Source: an uncultured Alcanivorax sp. (GTDB lineage Bacteria > Pseudomonadota > Gammaproteobacteria > Pseudomonadales > Alcanivoracaceae). Taken from it: a stretch of 64,000 nucleotides of DNA. The position numbers and the translations under genes are program-made. Numbering within the stretch: position 1 is the stretch's first letter; each line of letters begins with the position of its first letter. Below are positions 27,504-36,249 of the stretch, in pieces. The notes below the pieces were generated by a model. That model saw nothing but the letters and a program-made list of their open reading frames with translations, ran no database searches and had not been told where the DNA came from. The stretch covers positions 276,660 to 340,659 of the forward strand of contig NZ_CAMYIV010000005.1 in assembly GCF_947258575.1 (NCBI RefSeq), written 5' to 3'.

Positions 27504-29390
27504 ATGGCCAATACGTATACGTCCGAAAATATTGAAGTGTTGTCGGGCCTCGACCCGGTGCGCAAGCGTCCGGGGATGTACACCGATACCTCCCGTCCCA
27601 ACCACCTGGCCCAGGAAGTCATCGACAACTCGGTGGATGAAGCCCTGGCCGGCCATGCCAAATCCATCAAGGTCACCCTGCTGAAAGATGGCGGCGTGGA
27701 AGTGGAGGATGACGGTCGCGGCATGCCGGTGGACATGCACCCGGTTCAGAAGAAGCCCGGGGTGGAAGTGATCCTGTCCACGCTGCATTCCGGCGGCAAG
27801 TTCTCCAACAACAACTACCAGTTCAGCGGTGGTCTCCATGGTGTCGGCGTGTCCGTGGTTAACGCCCTCTCCACCAAGCTGGAAATCCTGGTGAAACGGG
27901 ACGGCCAGCTGCACCGGATGGAATTCGGTGATGGCGAAAAACGCAGCGATCTGGAAGTGGTCGATACCGTCGGCAAACGCAACACCGGCACCATTCTGCG
28001 TTTCTGGCCCGACGCCAAGTATTTTGATTCACCGAAGATTTCCGTTTCCCGGCTCAAGCATCTGCTGCGCGCCAAGGCGGTGTTGTGCCCGGGGTTGCTG
28101 GTTACCCTGGACAACCAGGTCAGCGGTGAAACGGATGCCTGGCAATTCGCTGATGGCCTGATCGAATACCTGCTGGAATCCGGTCGTGGCTGGGAGCGGG
28201 TGCCGGATGAGCCCTTCAATGGTGCCATGAGCGCCGAAACCGAAGCGGCGGACTGGGCGGTGATGTGGCTGCCGGAAGGCGGCGAGCTGGTGCAGGAATC
28301 CTACGTTAACCTGATTCCCACCCCCCAGGGCGGCACCCATGTGAATGGCCTGCGCTCTGGTTTACTGGAAGCCATGCGCGAGTTCTGTGAATTCCGCAAC
28401 CTGTTGCCCCGTGGCGTAAAGCTGACCCCGGAAGATATCTGGGACCGGGTTGCCTATGTGCTCAGCGTCAAGATGCAGGACCCGCAGTTCGCCGGCCAGA
28501 CCAAGGAGCGGCTCAGTTCCCGGCAGACCGCCGCGTTCGTGTCCGGCGTGGTCAAGGATGCCTTTTCCCTGTGGCTGAATCAGCACACCGATGAAGCAGA
28601 GAAGCTGGCGGACCTGTGCATCAACAATGCCCAGAAGCGTCTGCGGGCCGCCAAGAAAGTCACCCGCAAGAAGATCACCAGTGGTCCGGCGCTGCCCGGC
28701 AAACTGGCCGACTGCACCAGCGATGATCCGTCCCAGAGCGAAATCTTTCTGGTGGAAGGGGACTCGGCGGGTGGCTCTGCCAAGCAGGCCCGGGACCGGG
28801 TCTACCAGGCCATCATGCCCCTGCGCGGCAAGATCATGAACACCTGGGAAGTGGACTCCGGCGAAGTGCTGGGCAGCCAGGAAATTCACGATATTGCCGT
28901 GGCACTGGGTATCGAGCCGGGCAGTGATGATCTGGGCGGTCTGCGTTACGGCAAGGTGTGCATCCTTGCCGATGCGGATTCCGACGGCCTGCATATCGCC
29001 ACCCTGATCTGTGCCCTGTTCCTGCGTCACTTCCCGGCGCTAGTGAAGAACGGCCATGTGTTCGTGGCCATGCCACCGCTGTACCGCATTGATGTGGGCA
29101 AAGAGGTTTACTACGCCCTGGACAAGGAAGAGCGTGCAGGCGTGTTGGACCGTATCAAGGCCGAAAAGAAGCGCGGCAAGGTCAACGTCACCCGCTTCAA
29201 GGGCCTGGGCGAAATGAATCCGCTGCAACTGCGCGAAACCACCATGGCGCGAGATACCCGCCGATTGGTGCGCCTGGATGTCACCAGCGGCGATGACACC
29301 CACCAGCTCATGGATATGTTGCTGAGCAAGAAGCGCGCCTCCGATCGCAAGATCTGGCTGGAAGAGAAAGGCAATCTGGCTGAGATTTGA
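27504..29390 (+). CDS. parE: DNA topoisomerase IV subunit B
   Basis: The 628-residue ATPase subunit has the GHKL ATP site (EVIDNSVDEALAGHAK, DDGRGMPVD, GGLHGVGVSVVNALS) and the TOPRIM metal-binding motifs (LVEGDSAGGSA, DADSDGLHIATL) that act with ParC in strand passage. Topoisomerase IV decatenates daughter chromosomes. The length fits ParE rather than the larger GyrB. Heptad elements lie on both sides of the gene. Confidence 0.97.
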   Translation: MANTYTSENIEVLSGLDPVRKRPGMYTDTSRPNHLAQEVIDNSVDEALAGHAKSIKVTLLKDGGVEVEDDGRGMPVDMHPVQKKPGVEVILSTLHSGGKFSNNNYQFSGGLHGVGVSVVNALSTKLEILVKRDGQLHRMEFGDGEKRSDLEVVDTVGKRNTGTILRFWPDAKYFDSPKISVSRLKHLLRAKAVLCPGLLVTLDNQVSGETDAWQFADGLIEYLLESGRGWERVPDEPFNGAMSAETEAADWAVMWLPEGGELVQESYVNLIPTPQGGTHVNGLRSGLLEAMREFCEFRNLLPRGVKLTPEDIWDRVAYVLSVKMQDPQFAGQTKERLSSRQTAAFVSGVVKDAFSLWLNQHTDEAEKLADLCINNAQKRLRAAKKVTRKKITSGPALPGKLADCTSDDPSQSEIFLVEGDSAGGSAKQARDRVYQAIMPLRGKIMNTWEVDSGEVLGSQEIHDIAVALGIEPGSDDLGGLRYGKVCILADADSDGLHIATLICALFLRHFPALVKNGHVFVAMPPLYRIDVGKEVYYALDKEERAGVLDRIKAEKKRGKVNVTRFKGLGEMNPLQLRETTMARDTRRLVRLDVTSGDDTHQLMDMLLSKKRASDRKIWLEEKGNLAEI

Positions 29391-29550
29391 GTGGAAAGTT
29401 TCAAGTGGAAAGTTGCAACGCGAAGCCAGTTCCTTGTGTGTTGAAAGGCTATCGCTTCGCGCTGGCCGTTAACGGCGGCACGCGGGCAAGGCTGTTCAGG
29501 TTGGCAGGGCTTCTTCCGCGCTTTGCAACTTTGAACTTTCAACTTGCAAC
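29391..29550. repeat. Heptad inverted-array element, units GTGGAAA/GTTNCAA
   Basis: Four units, alternating GTGGAAA and GTTTCAA or GTTGCAA, fill 29391-29418 directly after the parE stop and end in CGCG. Four inverted units (TTGCAAC, TTTGAAC, TTTCAAC, TTGCAAC) fill 29523-29550 after CGCG. The 160-bp element occupies most of the 234-bp parE-parC gap. Confidence 0.9.
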
Positions 29551-29624
29551 TCTTCGAGCATCGCAAAGACATATAGCCTCTCAGCATTTGAACATGCTGT
29601 GATCGAGAAGAAGGCATTGAAGAA

Positions 29625-31865
29625 ATGGCTGATGAATTTGAAAGTCTTCCCTTAAGGGAATACACCGAAAAAGCGTACCTGGATTATTCCATGTACGTGA
29701 TTCTGGATCGGGCCTTGCCCAATATTGGTGACGGCCTCAAGCCGGTGCAGCGGCGTATTGTGTACGCCATGAGTGAGCTGGGGCTGAAGGCCACCTCCAA
29801 GTACAAGAAATCCGCGCGTACCGTGGGTGATGTACTGGGTAAATATCACCCCCATGGTGACTCCGCCTGTTACGAGGCCATGGTGTTGATGGCGCAGCCA
29901 TTCAGCTACCGTTATCCGCTGGTGGATGGTCAGGGTAACTGGGGTAGTGCAGATGACCCGAAGTCGTTTGCTGCCATGCGTTATACCGAATCCAAACTGG
30001 CGCCCTATGCGGAAGTGCTGCTTGCCGAGCTGGGCCAGGGCACGGTGGAATGGGTGCCCAACTTTGACGGCACCATGGACGAGCCCAAGCTGCTGCCGGC
30101 GCGTCTGCCCAATGTGTTGCTCAACGGCACTACCGGTATCGCGGTAGGCATGAGCACGGATATTCCGCCGCACAACCTGCGTGAAGTGGCGAATGCCTGT
30201 ATTCACCTGCTCAAGGATCCGGGGGCGTCACTGGATGACCTGATGCAGTACATCCAGGGCCCGGATTTCCCCACCGAGGGGGAGGTGATTACTTCCCAGA
30301 ACGACATCATCCGCATGTATGCGGAAGGGAAGGGGTCGCTCAAGCAGCGTGCCGTGTATGAGCGCGAGGAAGGTGACATCGTCGTTACTGCCTTGCCCTA
30401 TCAGGTATCCGGCGCCAAGGTGCTGGAACAGATTGCCGACCAGATGCAGAAGAAAAAGCTGCCCATGGTCAGTGATCTGCGCGATGAGTCGGATCATGAA
30501 AATCCCACGCGTCTGGTGATTACACCGCGTTCCAATCGGGTGGATATTCCCCAGTTGATGAGCCACCTGTTTGCCACCACGGATCTGGAAAAGAACTACC
30601 GGGTAAACCTGAACATGATCGGCATTGATGGCCGGCCACAGGTAAAAAGCCTGGATATGATCCTTAACGAGTGGCTGCAGTTCCGTATGGTCACCGTGCG
30701 TCGGCGTCTGCAGCACCGTCTCGACAAGGTGCTGGAGCGTCTGCACATCCTGGAAGGCCTGTTGGTGGCCTTCCTCAATATCGATGAAGTGATTCACATC
30801 ATCCGCACCGAAGATGTGCCCAAGCCGGTGCTGATGGAGCGCTTCGGTATTTCCGAGCAGCAGGCGGAAGCCATCCTCGAGTTGAAATTGCGCCACCTGG
30901 CCAAGCTTGAGGAAATGAAGATTCGTGGCGAGCAGGATGAGCTGAACGAAGAGCGCGAGTATCTGGAAACCACCCTGGGCTCCATGGCGAAAATGAAAAA
31001 GCTGGTGGCCAAGGAACTGCAGGAAGACGCGGACAAATATGGCGACGATCGTCGCTCGCCGCTGGTAGAACGGGATGCGGCATCTGCCCTCGACGAAACG
31101 GATCTGGTCAGCGCCGACCCGGTGACCGTGGTGCTGTCCGAGAAAGGCTGGGTGCGTTCTGCCAAGGGCCATGAGGTGGATGTGGTTGGCCTGAGCTACA
31201 AGGCCGGCGACAAGTACAAGGCCTCGGCCCAGGGCAAGTCCAATCAGCCGGTATGCTTTATCGACAGCACCGGCCGCAGTTACTCCCTGCCGGCCCATAC
31301 ACTGCCCAGTGCCCGTGGCCAGGGCGAACCCCTGTCTGGCCGTGTCAGCCCACCGTCCGGGGCCAGCTTCATGGCCGCGGTGATGGGCAAGGAAAAGGAC
31401 GCCTACCTGATGAGCACCGATGCCGGTTACGGCTTTGTGGTGCGCTACGGGGATCTGCTGGCCAACAAGAAGGCAGGCAAGACGGTGCTGTCGGTGCCCA
31501 AGGGCGCCAAGGTTCTGCCGCCGAAACCGATTGCCTCCACCGATGACGATCTGATTGCGCTGGTCTCCAACGAAGGCCGTCTGCTGGTGTTCCCGGTGAA
31601 GGAATTGCCGGAAATGGCACGGGGCAAGGGCAACAAGATGATGTCCATCCCCGGGGCGCGGGTGGCGGACCGGATTGAGTTCGTGCAGGACATGCAGGTG
31701 CTGGGGCCGCAGGATGCGCTCACCATCCATGCCGGTAAACGTCATCTGACTCTCAAGGCCAGCGATCTGGAGCACTACTACGGGGAGCGGGGCCGCCGTG
31801 GCGCCAAGTTGCCACGTGGATTCCAGAACGTGGACCATATGGCCGTGGAGCGTAAAGGCGAGTAG
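29625..31865 (+). CDS. parC: DNA topoisomerase IV subunit A
   Basis: The 746-residue subunit contains the DNA-breakage domain with the active tyrosine in [10 protein letters not shown] (near 122). The quinolone-determining region [14 protein letters not shown] retains the serine and glutamate associated with drug sensitivity. A long coiled-coil follows (about 355-480), with a C-terminal beta-pinwheel with degenerate repeats. It pairs with ParE for chromosome decatenation. The start is ATG 29625. A strong terminator follows. Confidence 0.97.
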   Translation: MADEFESLPLREYTEKAYLDYSMYVILDRALPNIGDGLKPVQRRIVYAMSELGLKATSKYKKSARTVGDVLGKYHPHGDSACYEAMVLMAQPFSYRYPLVDGQGNWGSADDPKSFAAMRYTESKLAPYAEVLLAELGQGTVEWVPNFDGTMDEPKLLPARLPNVLLNGTTGIAVGMSTDIPPHNLREVANACIHLLKDPGASLDDLMQYIQGPDFPTEGEVITSQNDIIRMYAEGKGSLKQRAVYEREEGDIVVTALPYQVSGAKVLEQIADQMQKKKLPMVSDLRDESDHENPTRLVITPRSNRVDIPQLMSHLFATTDLEKNYRVNLNMIGIDGRPQVKSLDMILNEWLQFRMVTVRRRLQHRLDKVLERLHILEGLLVAFLNIDEVIHIIRTEDVPKPVLMERFGISEQQAEAILELKLRHLAKLEEMKIRGEQDELNEEREYLETTLGSMAKMKKLVAKELQEDADKYGDDRRSPLVERDAASALDETDLVSADPVTVVLSEKGWVRSAKGHEVDVVGLSYKAGDKYKASAQGKSNQPVCFIDSTGRSYSLPAHTLPSARGQGEPLSGRVSPPSGASFMAAVMGKEKDAYLMSTDAGYGFVVRYGDLLANKKAGKTVLSVPKGAKVLPPKPIASTDDDLIALVSNEGRLLVFPVKELPEMARGKGNKMMSIPGARVADRIEFVQDMQVLGPQDALTIHAGKRHLTLKASDLEHYYGERGRRGAKLPRGFQNVDHMAVERKGE

Positions 31866-31881
31866 CGCTTTTACCGGTGAG

Positions 31882-31917
31882 AAAAAACGGCACGCTCGAC
31901 AGCGTGCCGTTTTTTTG
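31882..31917 (+). terminator. Intrinsic terminator after parC
   Basis: AAAAAACGGCACGCT (31882-31896) pairs with AGCGTGCCGTTTTTT (31901-31915) and ends in a T run. It is a textbook bidirectional-looking terminator 16 bp past the stop. Confidence 0.92.
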
Positions 31918-32042
31918 TGTGCCGGTTTTCGGCAGATCAATCCATCACGCTGTTGCTTCCCGCGGCGGGTGAACAGACTTGCGTGATGGCGAGAACCGGG
32001 TTTAATACCCTCTTTGACAGGGAAAAGAGTAGGAGTGTCACC

Positions 32043-32972
32043 ATGGCTGCCACGATCACGGGCGTTATCACCGCACTGTTATTGCTGCTCAATACCCTGA
32101 TACTGATTGGCCCCATGATGCTGGTGGCGCTACTCAAGGTGATCCTGCCAGGTTCGCGAGCCCGCCAGGTCTGCTCCTCTGTCGTCATGGCTATCGCTGA
32201 AACCTGGGCCGAGATCTGCAAGGCCATCTTTGCGTTGATGACACCCACCCAGTGGGAGATTCGTGGCGTGGAGGATTTGCGCGGTGACACCTCCTATCTG
32301 GTGATCAGCAACCATCAGTCCTGGGTGGATATCCCCGCGCTGATTCAGGCGTTCAATCGCAAGACGCCTTACTTCAAGTTCTTCCTCAAGAAAGAACTGA
32401 TCTGGGTGCCGTTTCTGGGGCTGGCATTCTGGGCGTTGGATTACCCTTTCATGAAGCGCTACAGCAAAGCGTTTCTGGAGAAGTACCCCCACCTCAAAGG
32501 CAAGGATCTGGAGATCACCCGGCAGGCCTGTGAGAAATTTCAGGGTATACCGGTGACAGTGGTGAACTTTCTCGAAGGTACCCGCTTTACTGCCGCCAAA
32601 CATGATAACCAGCAGTCTCCCTACCGGCATCTTCTCAAGCCCAAGGCCGGTGGTGTGGCTTTTGTACTGGCGGCTCTGGGTGACAATCTGGATGCCATAC
32701 TGGATGTGACCATCCTGTACCCGGAAGGGGCGCCGCCGGGCTTCTGGGATTTGTTGTGTGGCCAAGTGGATCGGGTCGTGGTGGATGTACAGACCCGCCC
32801 CCTGAAGCCGGCGCTATGGCGTAGCGATTACCAGGAAGACCCGGTTTTTCGGGCGGAAATGCAGCAGTGGGTCAGTGATCTGTGGGCGCAGAAGGACGCG
32901 CGACTGGTACAGATGGCCGAACAGGAAAACCAGGGCAGCGCACAGCCGGCAAAGCGCGCCGGCCGCGACTAA
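32043..32972 (+). CDS. YihG-like membrane acyltransferase (PlsC/LPLAT family)
   Basis: The 309-residue protein has one or two N-terminal membrane helices (ALLLLLNTLILIGPMMLVAL) and the acyltransferase blocks NHQSWVD (HX4D catalytic motif, near 84) and NFLEGTRF (near 175). Its length equals that of Escherichia coli YihG. These enzymes transfer acyl groups to lysophosphatidate or related lipids at the inner membrane. ATG 32043 is chosen for the AGGAGTG upstream; earlier in-frame starts lack one. Confidence 0.88.
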   Translation: MAATITGVITALLLLLNTLILIGPMMLVALLKVILPGSRARQVCSSVVMAIAETWAEICKAIFALMTPTQWEIRGVEDLRGDTSYLVISNHQSWVDIPALIQAFNRKTPYFKFFLKKELIWVPFLGLAFWALDYPFMKRYSKAFLEKYPHLKGKDLEITRQACEKFQGIPVTVVNFLEGTRFTAAKHDNQQSPYRHLLKPKAGGVAFVLAALGDNLDAILDVTILYPEGAPPGFWDLLCGQVDRVVVDVQTRPLKPALWRSDYQEDPVFRAEMQQWVSDLWAQKDARLVQMAEQENQGSAQPAKRAGRD

Positions 32973-32989
32973 TCAGGTTCAACAGGAAA

Positions 32990-33030
32990 AGGCATTGTCC
33001 CTGCCTTCGCCGAGGCCAGAGGCAATGCCT
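32990..33030. terminator. Possible terminator hairpin between convergent genes
   Basis: AGGCATTG (32990-32997) pairs with CAATGCCT (33023-33030) across a 25-base loop, in the 74-bp convergent gap. There is no T run. Confidence 0.35.
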
Positions 33031-33046
33031 GGTCCGTGACAAGCCA

Positions 33047-33787
33047 CTAGAAACTCAGTGAGGCCGCCAGATAGGGCCCGCCCATATCCAGATCCGCATC
33101 CAGATCGCTGACATCATCCAGCTCCAGGTCCATGTGCTTGTAGCCCAGCTCGACGCCAAGCAGGAAATCCGAGCGCCAGCCGATGCGAGCGGTCAGATCC
33201 CGCAAGGTGTTGCCGTCGTAGCTGATCGTATCGATCTCGCCGCCGACATAGACGCCAGGCACCGGCAGGTTGAGTCGGCCAGAGGCATGCAGCATGGGCA
33301 GGGTTTCATCGAAGTTCTTGGTGGTGCTGACCAGCAGGTTGTCCAGGCTGATGCTGCCCTCGATCTTGCGGACGGTCACCCCCAGGTTCACTTTCAGGGC
33401 ATTATCCAGCGGCGTGTAGTAGAGCGTGCCGTCGAGGATGTCCAGATCGATATCGGTTGCGACCTCGGTGTTGGCCACAAACAGCTGGCCATTGAACACA
33501 AAGGTACGTTGCAGGCGATTGCTGGCGTCATCAGAGAGATCCAGGCTGCGCACCCGCACATTGGGAATCAGCGGTACGGCATGTTCCACGCCCAGATAGA
33601 GCACCTGCTGATTGGCTTCATCAAAGCCCAGGTCATCCTGCATGCGGATATCTTCACCACCAGAGGCAACCGTGCCTTCAAACTCGGTGTCCCAGCTGTA
33701 GCCGCCGCCATAAACGGCAATGCCTGGTGCTGACCAGGCCAGGGGGGCGGCCAGTAAACCGGCTGCCAGCAGACTGATGCGTTTCAT
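33047..33787 (-). CDS. Outer-membrane beta-barrel protein (TIGR04219-like)
   Basis: The 246-residue protein has a signal peptide (MKRISLLAAGLLAAPLAWSA), alternating hydrophobic strands throughout and a C-terminal phenylalanine (YLAASLSF), the hallmark of proteins inserted in the outer membrane. The start AVYGGGYSWDTEFEG and the pattern resemble the TIGR04219 family of small barrels. The function is unknown. It is convergent with the acyltransferase gene. Confidence 0.78.
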   Translation of the reverse strand: MKRISLLAAGLLAAPLAWSAPGIAVYGGGYSWDTEFEGTVASGGEDIRMQDDLGFDEANQQVLYLGVEHAVPLIPNVRVRSLDLSDDASNRLQRTFVFNGQLFVANTEVATDIDLDILDGTLYYTPLDNALKVNLGVTVRKIEGSISLDNLLVSTTKNFDETLPMLHASGRLNLPVPGVYVGGEIDTISYDGNTLRDLTARIGWRSDFLLGVELGYKHMDLELDDVSDLDADLDMGGPYLAASLSF

Positions 33788-33937
33788 GGAAACTCCTGCT
33801 TGTGAGTGAACGTTCAGTATTGCAGGTCTACAAGGGTGTCACCAAGTCCACAGGGATTCTGGTACCATGCCCACAACAATCACGATTCATTTGCCGGGGT
33901 TCGGCAGGTTTGGCCCGGCTCCTGCTGACAGTTACCT

Positions 33938-34468
33938 ATGTTTCTAGATGAAATGCCCGGACAGTTCCGTTATCCGGCACCGGAAGATGCACAAGACAAA
34001 GACTTGCTGGCAGATATCCAGCGCAAGGGCTGGCACCATTTTGCGGTGCCCGGTGGCGATGGTCAGCCTGGTTTCACCTTCAGCGTGGGGCATTTCCTCA
34101 ATCTGAATCACCCGGAACTGATCGTGCTGGGGCTGAAGGATTCCCTGGCCAGCCGCCTGCTGGACAGCGCCGCCGTGCGCATTCGCGGCCTGAACAAGCC
34201 TTATCAGCCATACCGCCTGTACAACGATATTGCCGATGGCCTGGAAGTCATGTTCCTGCCGGTGGCCTTTGCGCATTACAAGGAATACCTGGGCTTCGCC
34301 AACTGGTTCTACCAGAGCCTGCCGGCGCCGTACCCGGCCCTGCAAATGGTGTGGCCCGATCCCAAGGGCGTGTTCCCCTGGCAGCCCGGTTACGATACCC
34401 GGTTCCACCGGGCCCAGCCGCTGCTGGGGGTGCCGCCTGCGTCCCCGTTAACCCAGAATCGCCGTTGA
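33938..34468 (+). CDS. DUF4262-like protein
   Basis: The 176-residue soluble protein contains GWHHFAVPGGDGQPGFTFSVGH and a following HPELIVLGL, typical of DUF4262. Its role is unknown. The ribosome site before ATG 33938 is weak, and ATG 33953 (MPGQFRYP) is possible. It is 14 bp upstream of the YaiL-like gene and probably co-transcribed. Confidence 0.75.
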   Translation: MFLDEMPGQFRYPAPEDAQDKDLLADIQRKGWHHFAVPGGDGQPGFTFSVGHFLNLNHPELIVLGLKDSLASRLLDSAAVRIRGLNKPYQPYRLYNDIADGLEVMFLPVAFAHYKEYLGFANWFYQSLPAPYPALQMVWPDPKGVFPWQPGYDTRFHRAQPLLGVPPASPLTQNRR

Positions 34469-34482
34469 GTTCGGAGAGCAAG

Positions 34483-35022
34483 ATGGCCAATTCCCTGCAA
34501 GAACAATTGATGAAAGCCGGCCTGGCGGACCAGAAGAAGGCCCGTCGTGCCAAACAACAAAAACGCCAGGAAGCCAACCAGGCCAAGCGTGGCGAAATCG
34601 AACTGGAAGACCCGGCCGAGCGGGCCCGTCGCCAGCGCGAGGAAAAGGCTGAAGCGGATCGTCAGCGTGAAGCTGCTCGCAAGGCGGAGCGTGAGAAGAA
34701 GGAAATCGCCGCCCAGATCAAGCAGATGATCGAACAGAGTCGTCTGGATCGCCAGCATGGCGATGTGGCCTATCAGTTCGTACAGGACAAGAAGATCAAG
34801 AAGGCCTGGGTCACCGCCAAGCAGCAGGCCCAGCTTGAGCGCGGCCAGATCGCCATTGTCGCCCTGGGCGACGGCTACGAGCTGGTGCCCACGGTCGTGG
34901 CAGAAAAGATTCGCCAGCGTGAGGAGTCTGCGGTGCTGCTGCTCAACGAGCGCGGCAGCAAGGCGGTGGACGAGGATGACCCCTACAAGGACTTCCCGAT
35001 CCCAGACGATCTGATGTGGTAG
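34483..35022 (+). CDS. YaiL-like nucleoprotein (DUF2058)
   Basis: The 179-residue protein begins MANSLQEQLMKAGLADQKKA. It has a highly charged coiled-coil (about 15-85, Lys/Arg/Glu-rich), then a compact C-terminal domain ending in DDPYKDFPIPDDLMW. Length and sequence fit the DUF2058/YaiL family, annotated as nucleic-acid-associated without a proven activity. GGAGAG precedes ATG 34483. Confidence 0.88.
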   Translation: MANSLQEQLMKAGLADQKKARRAKQQKRQEANQAKRGEIELEDPAERARRQREEKAEADRQREAARKAEREKKEIAAQIKQMIEQSRLDRQHGDVAYQFVQDKKIKKAWVTAKQQAQLERGQIAIVALGDGYELVPTVVAEKIRQREESAVLLLNERGSKAVDEDDPYKDFPIPDDLMW

Positions 35023-35086
35023 CGCGCCGCGGCAACGAGCTACGAACCGCGTTTGCGCGGAAATCGCCTAACGGGTGACCAGGAAT

Positions 35087-35189
35087 CGTAGGGTGGATTA
35101 GCCCTAGGCGTAATCCACCTTCGTTTCAGCGTAACGATAATTCGGAAGGTAAGGCTGGTGGATTACGCCTGCGGCTAATCCACCCTACG
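35087..35189. repeat. GTAGGGTG-family palindrome with 33-bp arms
   Basis: The left arm starts CGTAGGGTGGATTAGCC at 35087 and is inverted in a right arm ending CACCCTACG at 35189, with about two mismatches in 33. The loop is about 37 bases. It lies in the gap before the CvfB-like gene. Similar GTAGGGTGGATTA palindromes occur in many proteobacterial genomes. Confidence 0.8.
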
Positions 35190-35243
35190 TTTTTATTCCG
35201 GTCAGGCACCAAACTCCACCCTTAAACCAACCAGGCCCGAACC

Positions 35244-36089
35244 ATGACCGCATCCACTACACTTGGCGCCCGCCACTCCCTGGAAGTCATCAAGCCGATC
35301 CATAACGGGTTGCTGCTGGACGGCGGTTCGCTGGGGGAGGTGCTGTTACCGTCCCGGGAGGTCGAAGGCCAGAATCTGGGCCCCGGTGATAGCGTGCTGG
35401 TCACTCTGTACAGCGATGGCCAGGGCCGCCCCATGGCCAGCCTGCGCACACCCCGCGCCCAGCACGGCCAGGTGGCGTTCCTGAAAGTGGTGTCCACCAG
35501 CAAGGTGGGCGCCTTTGTGGACTGGGGCATGCCCAAGGACCTGCTGTTGCCCTTCGCTGAACAGAAACGGCCCATTCGCGAGGGCGACTGGGTGCTGGTG
35601 ATGATCACCACCGACCGGGAAGGGCGCCTGCTGGCCAGCGCCCAGCTGGACCGGTTCCTTGACGATACCAGCGATGACTACCAGCAGGGTGATGAAGTGT
35701 CTCTGGTGGCAGCCCACGGCACGGATCTGGGCTACAAGGTGGTGGTGGATCACCGCTGCTGGGGCATGATCGCCAAACAGGAGCTGCGTGCGCCGCTACG
35801 CCCCGGTCAGCGGGTCACCGGCTATGTGCAACGCCTGCGCGAGGACGGCAAGCTCAGCCTGTCACTGAATCCTCCCGGGGCGCTGAAAAGCGAAGGGCTA
35901 AGCGAACAGATACTGGCGGCTCTTGAGGCTGCTGGCGGCGAACTGCCATTGGGTGACAAGAGCAGCCCGGAAGATATCTTCGCCACCTTCCGGTGCAGCA
36001 AGAATGCCTTCAAGCAGGCCATCGGTGGCCTCTATAAAGAGCGTCGTATCGTGATCGATAAGGGCAAGATTTCGTTAGTGAACAGTTAA
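35244..36089 (+). CDS. CvfB/YitL-like S1-domain RNA-binding protein
   Basis: The 281-residue protein has several S1-like OB folds in tandem (for example GAFVDWGMPKDLLLPFAEQ at about 90-108 and VTGYVQRLREDGKLSLSLN at about 192-210). A C-terminal winged helix follows (about 215-280, EDIFATFRCSKNAFKQAIGGLYKERRI). This is the CvfB architecture, an RNA-binding protein affecting gene expression post-transcriptionally in Gram-positives. The last residues SLVNS and the stop codon are encoded within a heptad array. Confidence 0.87.
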   Translation: MTASTTLGARHSLEVIKPIHNGLLLDGGSLGEVLLPSREVEGQNLGPGDSVLVTLYSDGQGRPMASLRTPRAQHGQVAFLKVVSTSKVGAFVDWGMPKDLLLPFAEQKRPIREGDWVLVMITTDREGRLLASAQLDRFLDDTSDDYQQGDEVSLVAAHGTDLGYKVVVDHRCWGMIAKQELRAPLRPGQRVTGYVQRLREDGKLSLSLNPPGALKSEGLSEQILAALEAAGGELPLGDKSSPEDIFATFRCSKNAFKQAIGGLYKERRIVIDKGKISLVNS

Positions 36090-36180
36090 CAGTGAACAGT
36101 TAACAGCGACGCGAGAAAGCTCGGGGTTCATCTGCAATTTAAGAGGCCGCGCTCATGGTGAGAGTGCGGCCTCTTTGCGT
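36077..36180. repeat. Heptad element, unit AGTKAAC, with GC hairpin
   Basis: Four units, AGTGAAC and AGTTAAC alternating, fill 36077-36104 and end in AGCGACGCG. The shared hairpin follows at 36141-36175, then TGCGTTT. No right-hand heptad arm is seen; a GTAGGGTG palindrome takes its place at 36192. Confidence 0.8.
36141..36175. terminator. Shared AAGAGGCCGCG hairpin, copy 2
   Basis: AAGAGGCCGCGCTC (36141-36154) pairs with GAGTGCGGCCTCTT (36162-36175) with one mismatch. It is followed by TGCGTTT and lies between convergent genes. Confidence 0.65.
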
Positions 36181-36191
36181 TTAAAGCTGCG

Positions 36192-36229
36192 CGTAGGGTG
36201 GATTACGCCTGCGGCTAATCCACCCTACG
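36192..36229. repeat. GTAGGGTG-family palindrome
   Basis: CGTAGGGTGGATTA is inverted as TAATCCACCCTACG around a short CGCCTGCGGC core. It matches the right arm of the element at 35087-35189 almost exactly and lies just beyond the receptor stop codon. Confidence 0.75.
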
Positions 36230-36249
36230 TTCTGCCGGGGGATGGTGCG

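Noticed and set aside
30228..31940. 570-residue open frame antisense to parC
   Set aside because: It is entirely explained by GC-rich parC on the plus strand; it has no motifs and runs through the parC terminator.
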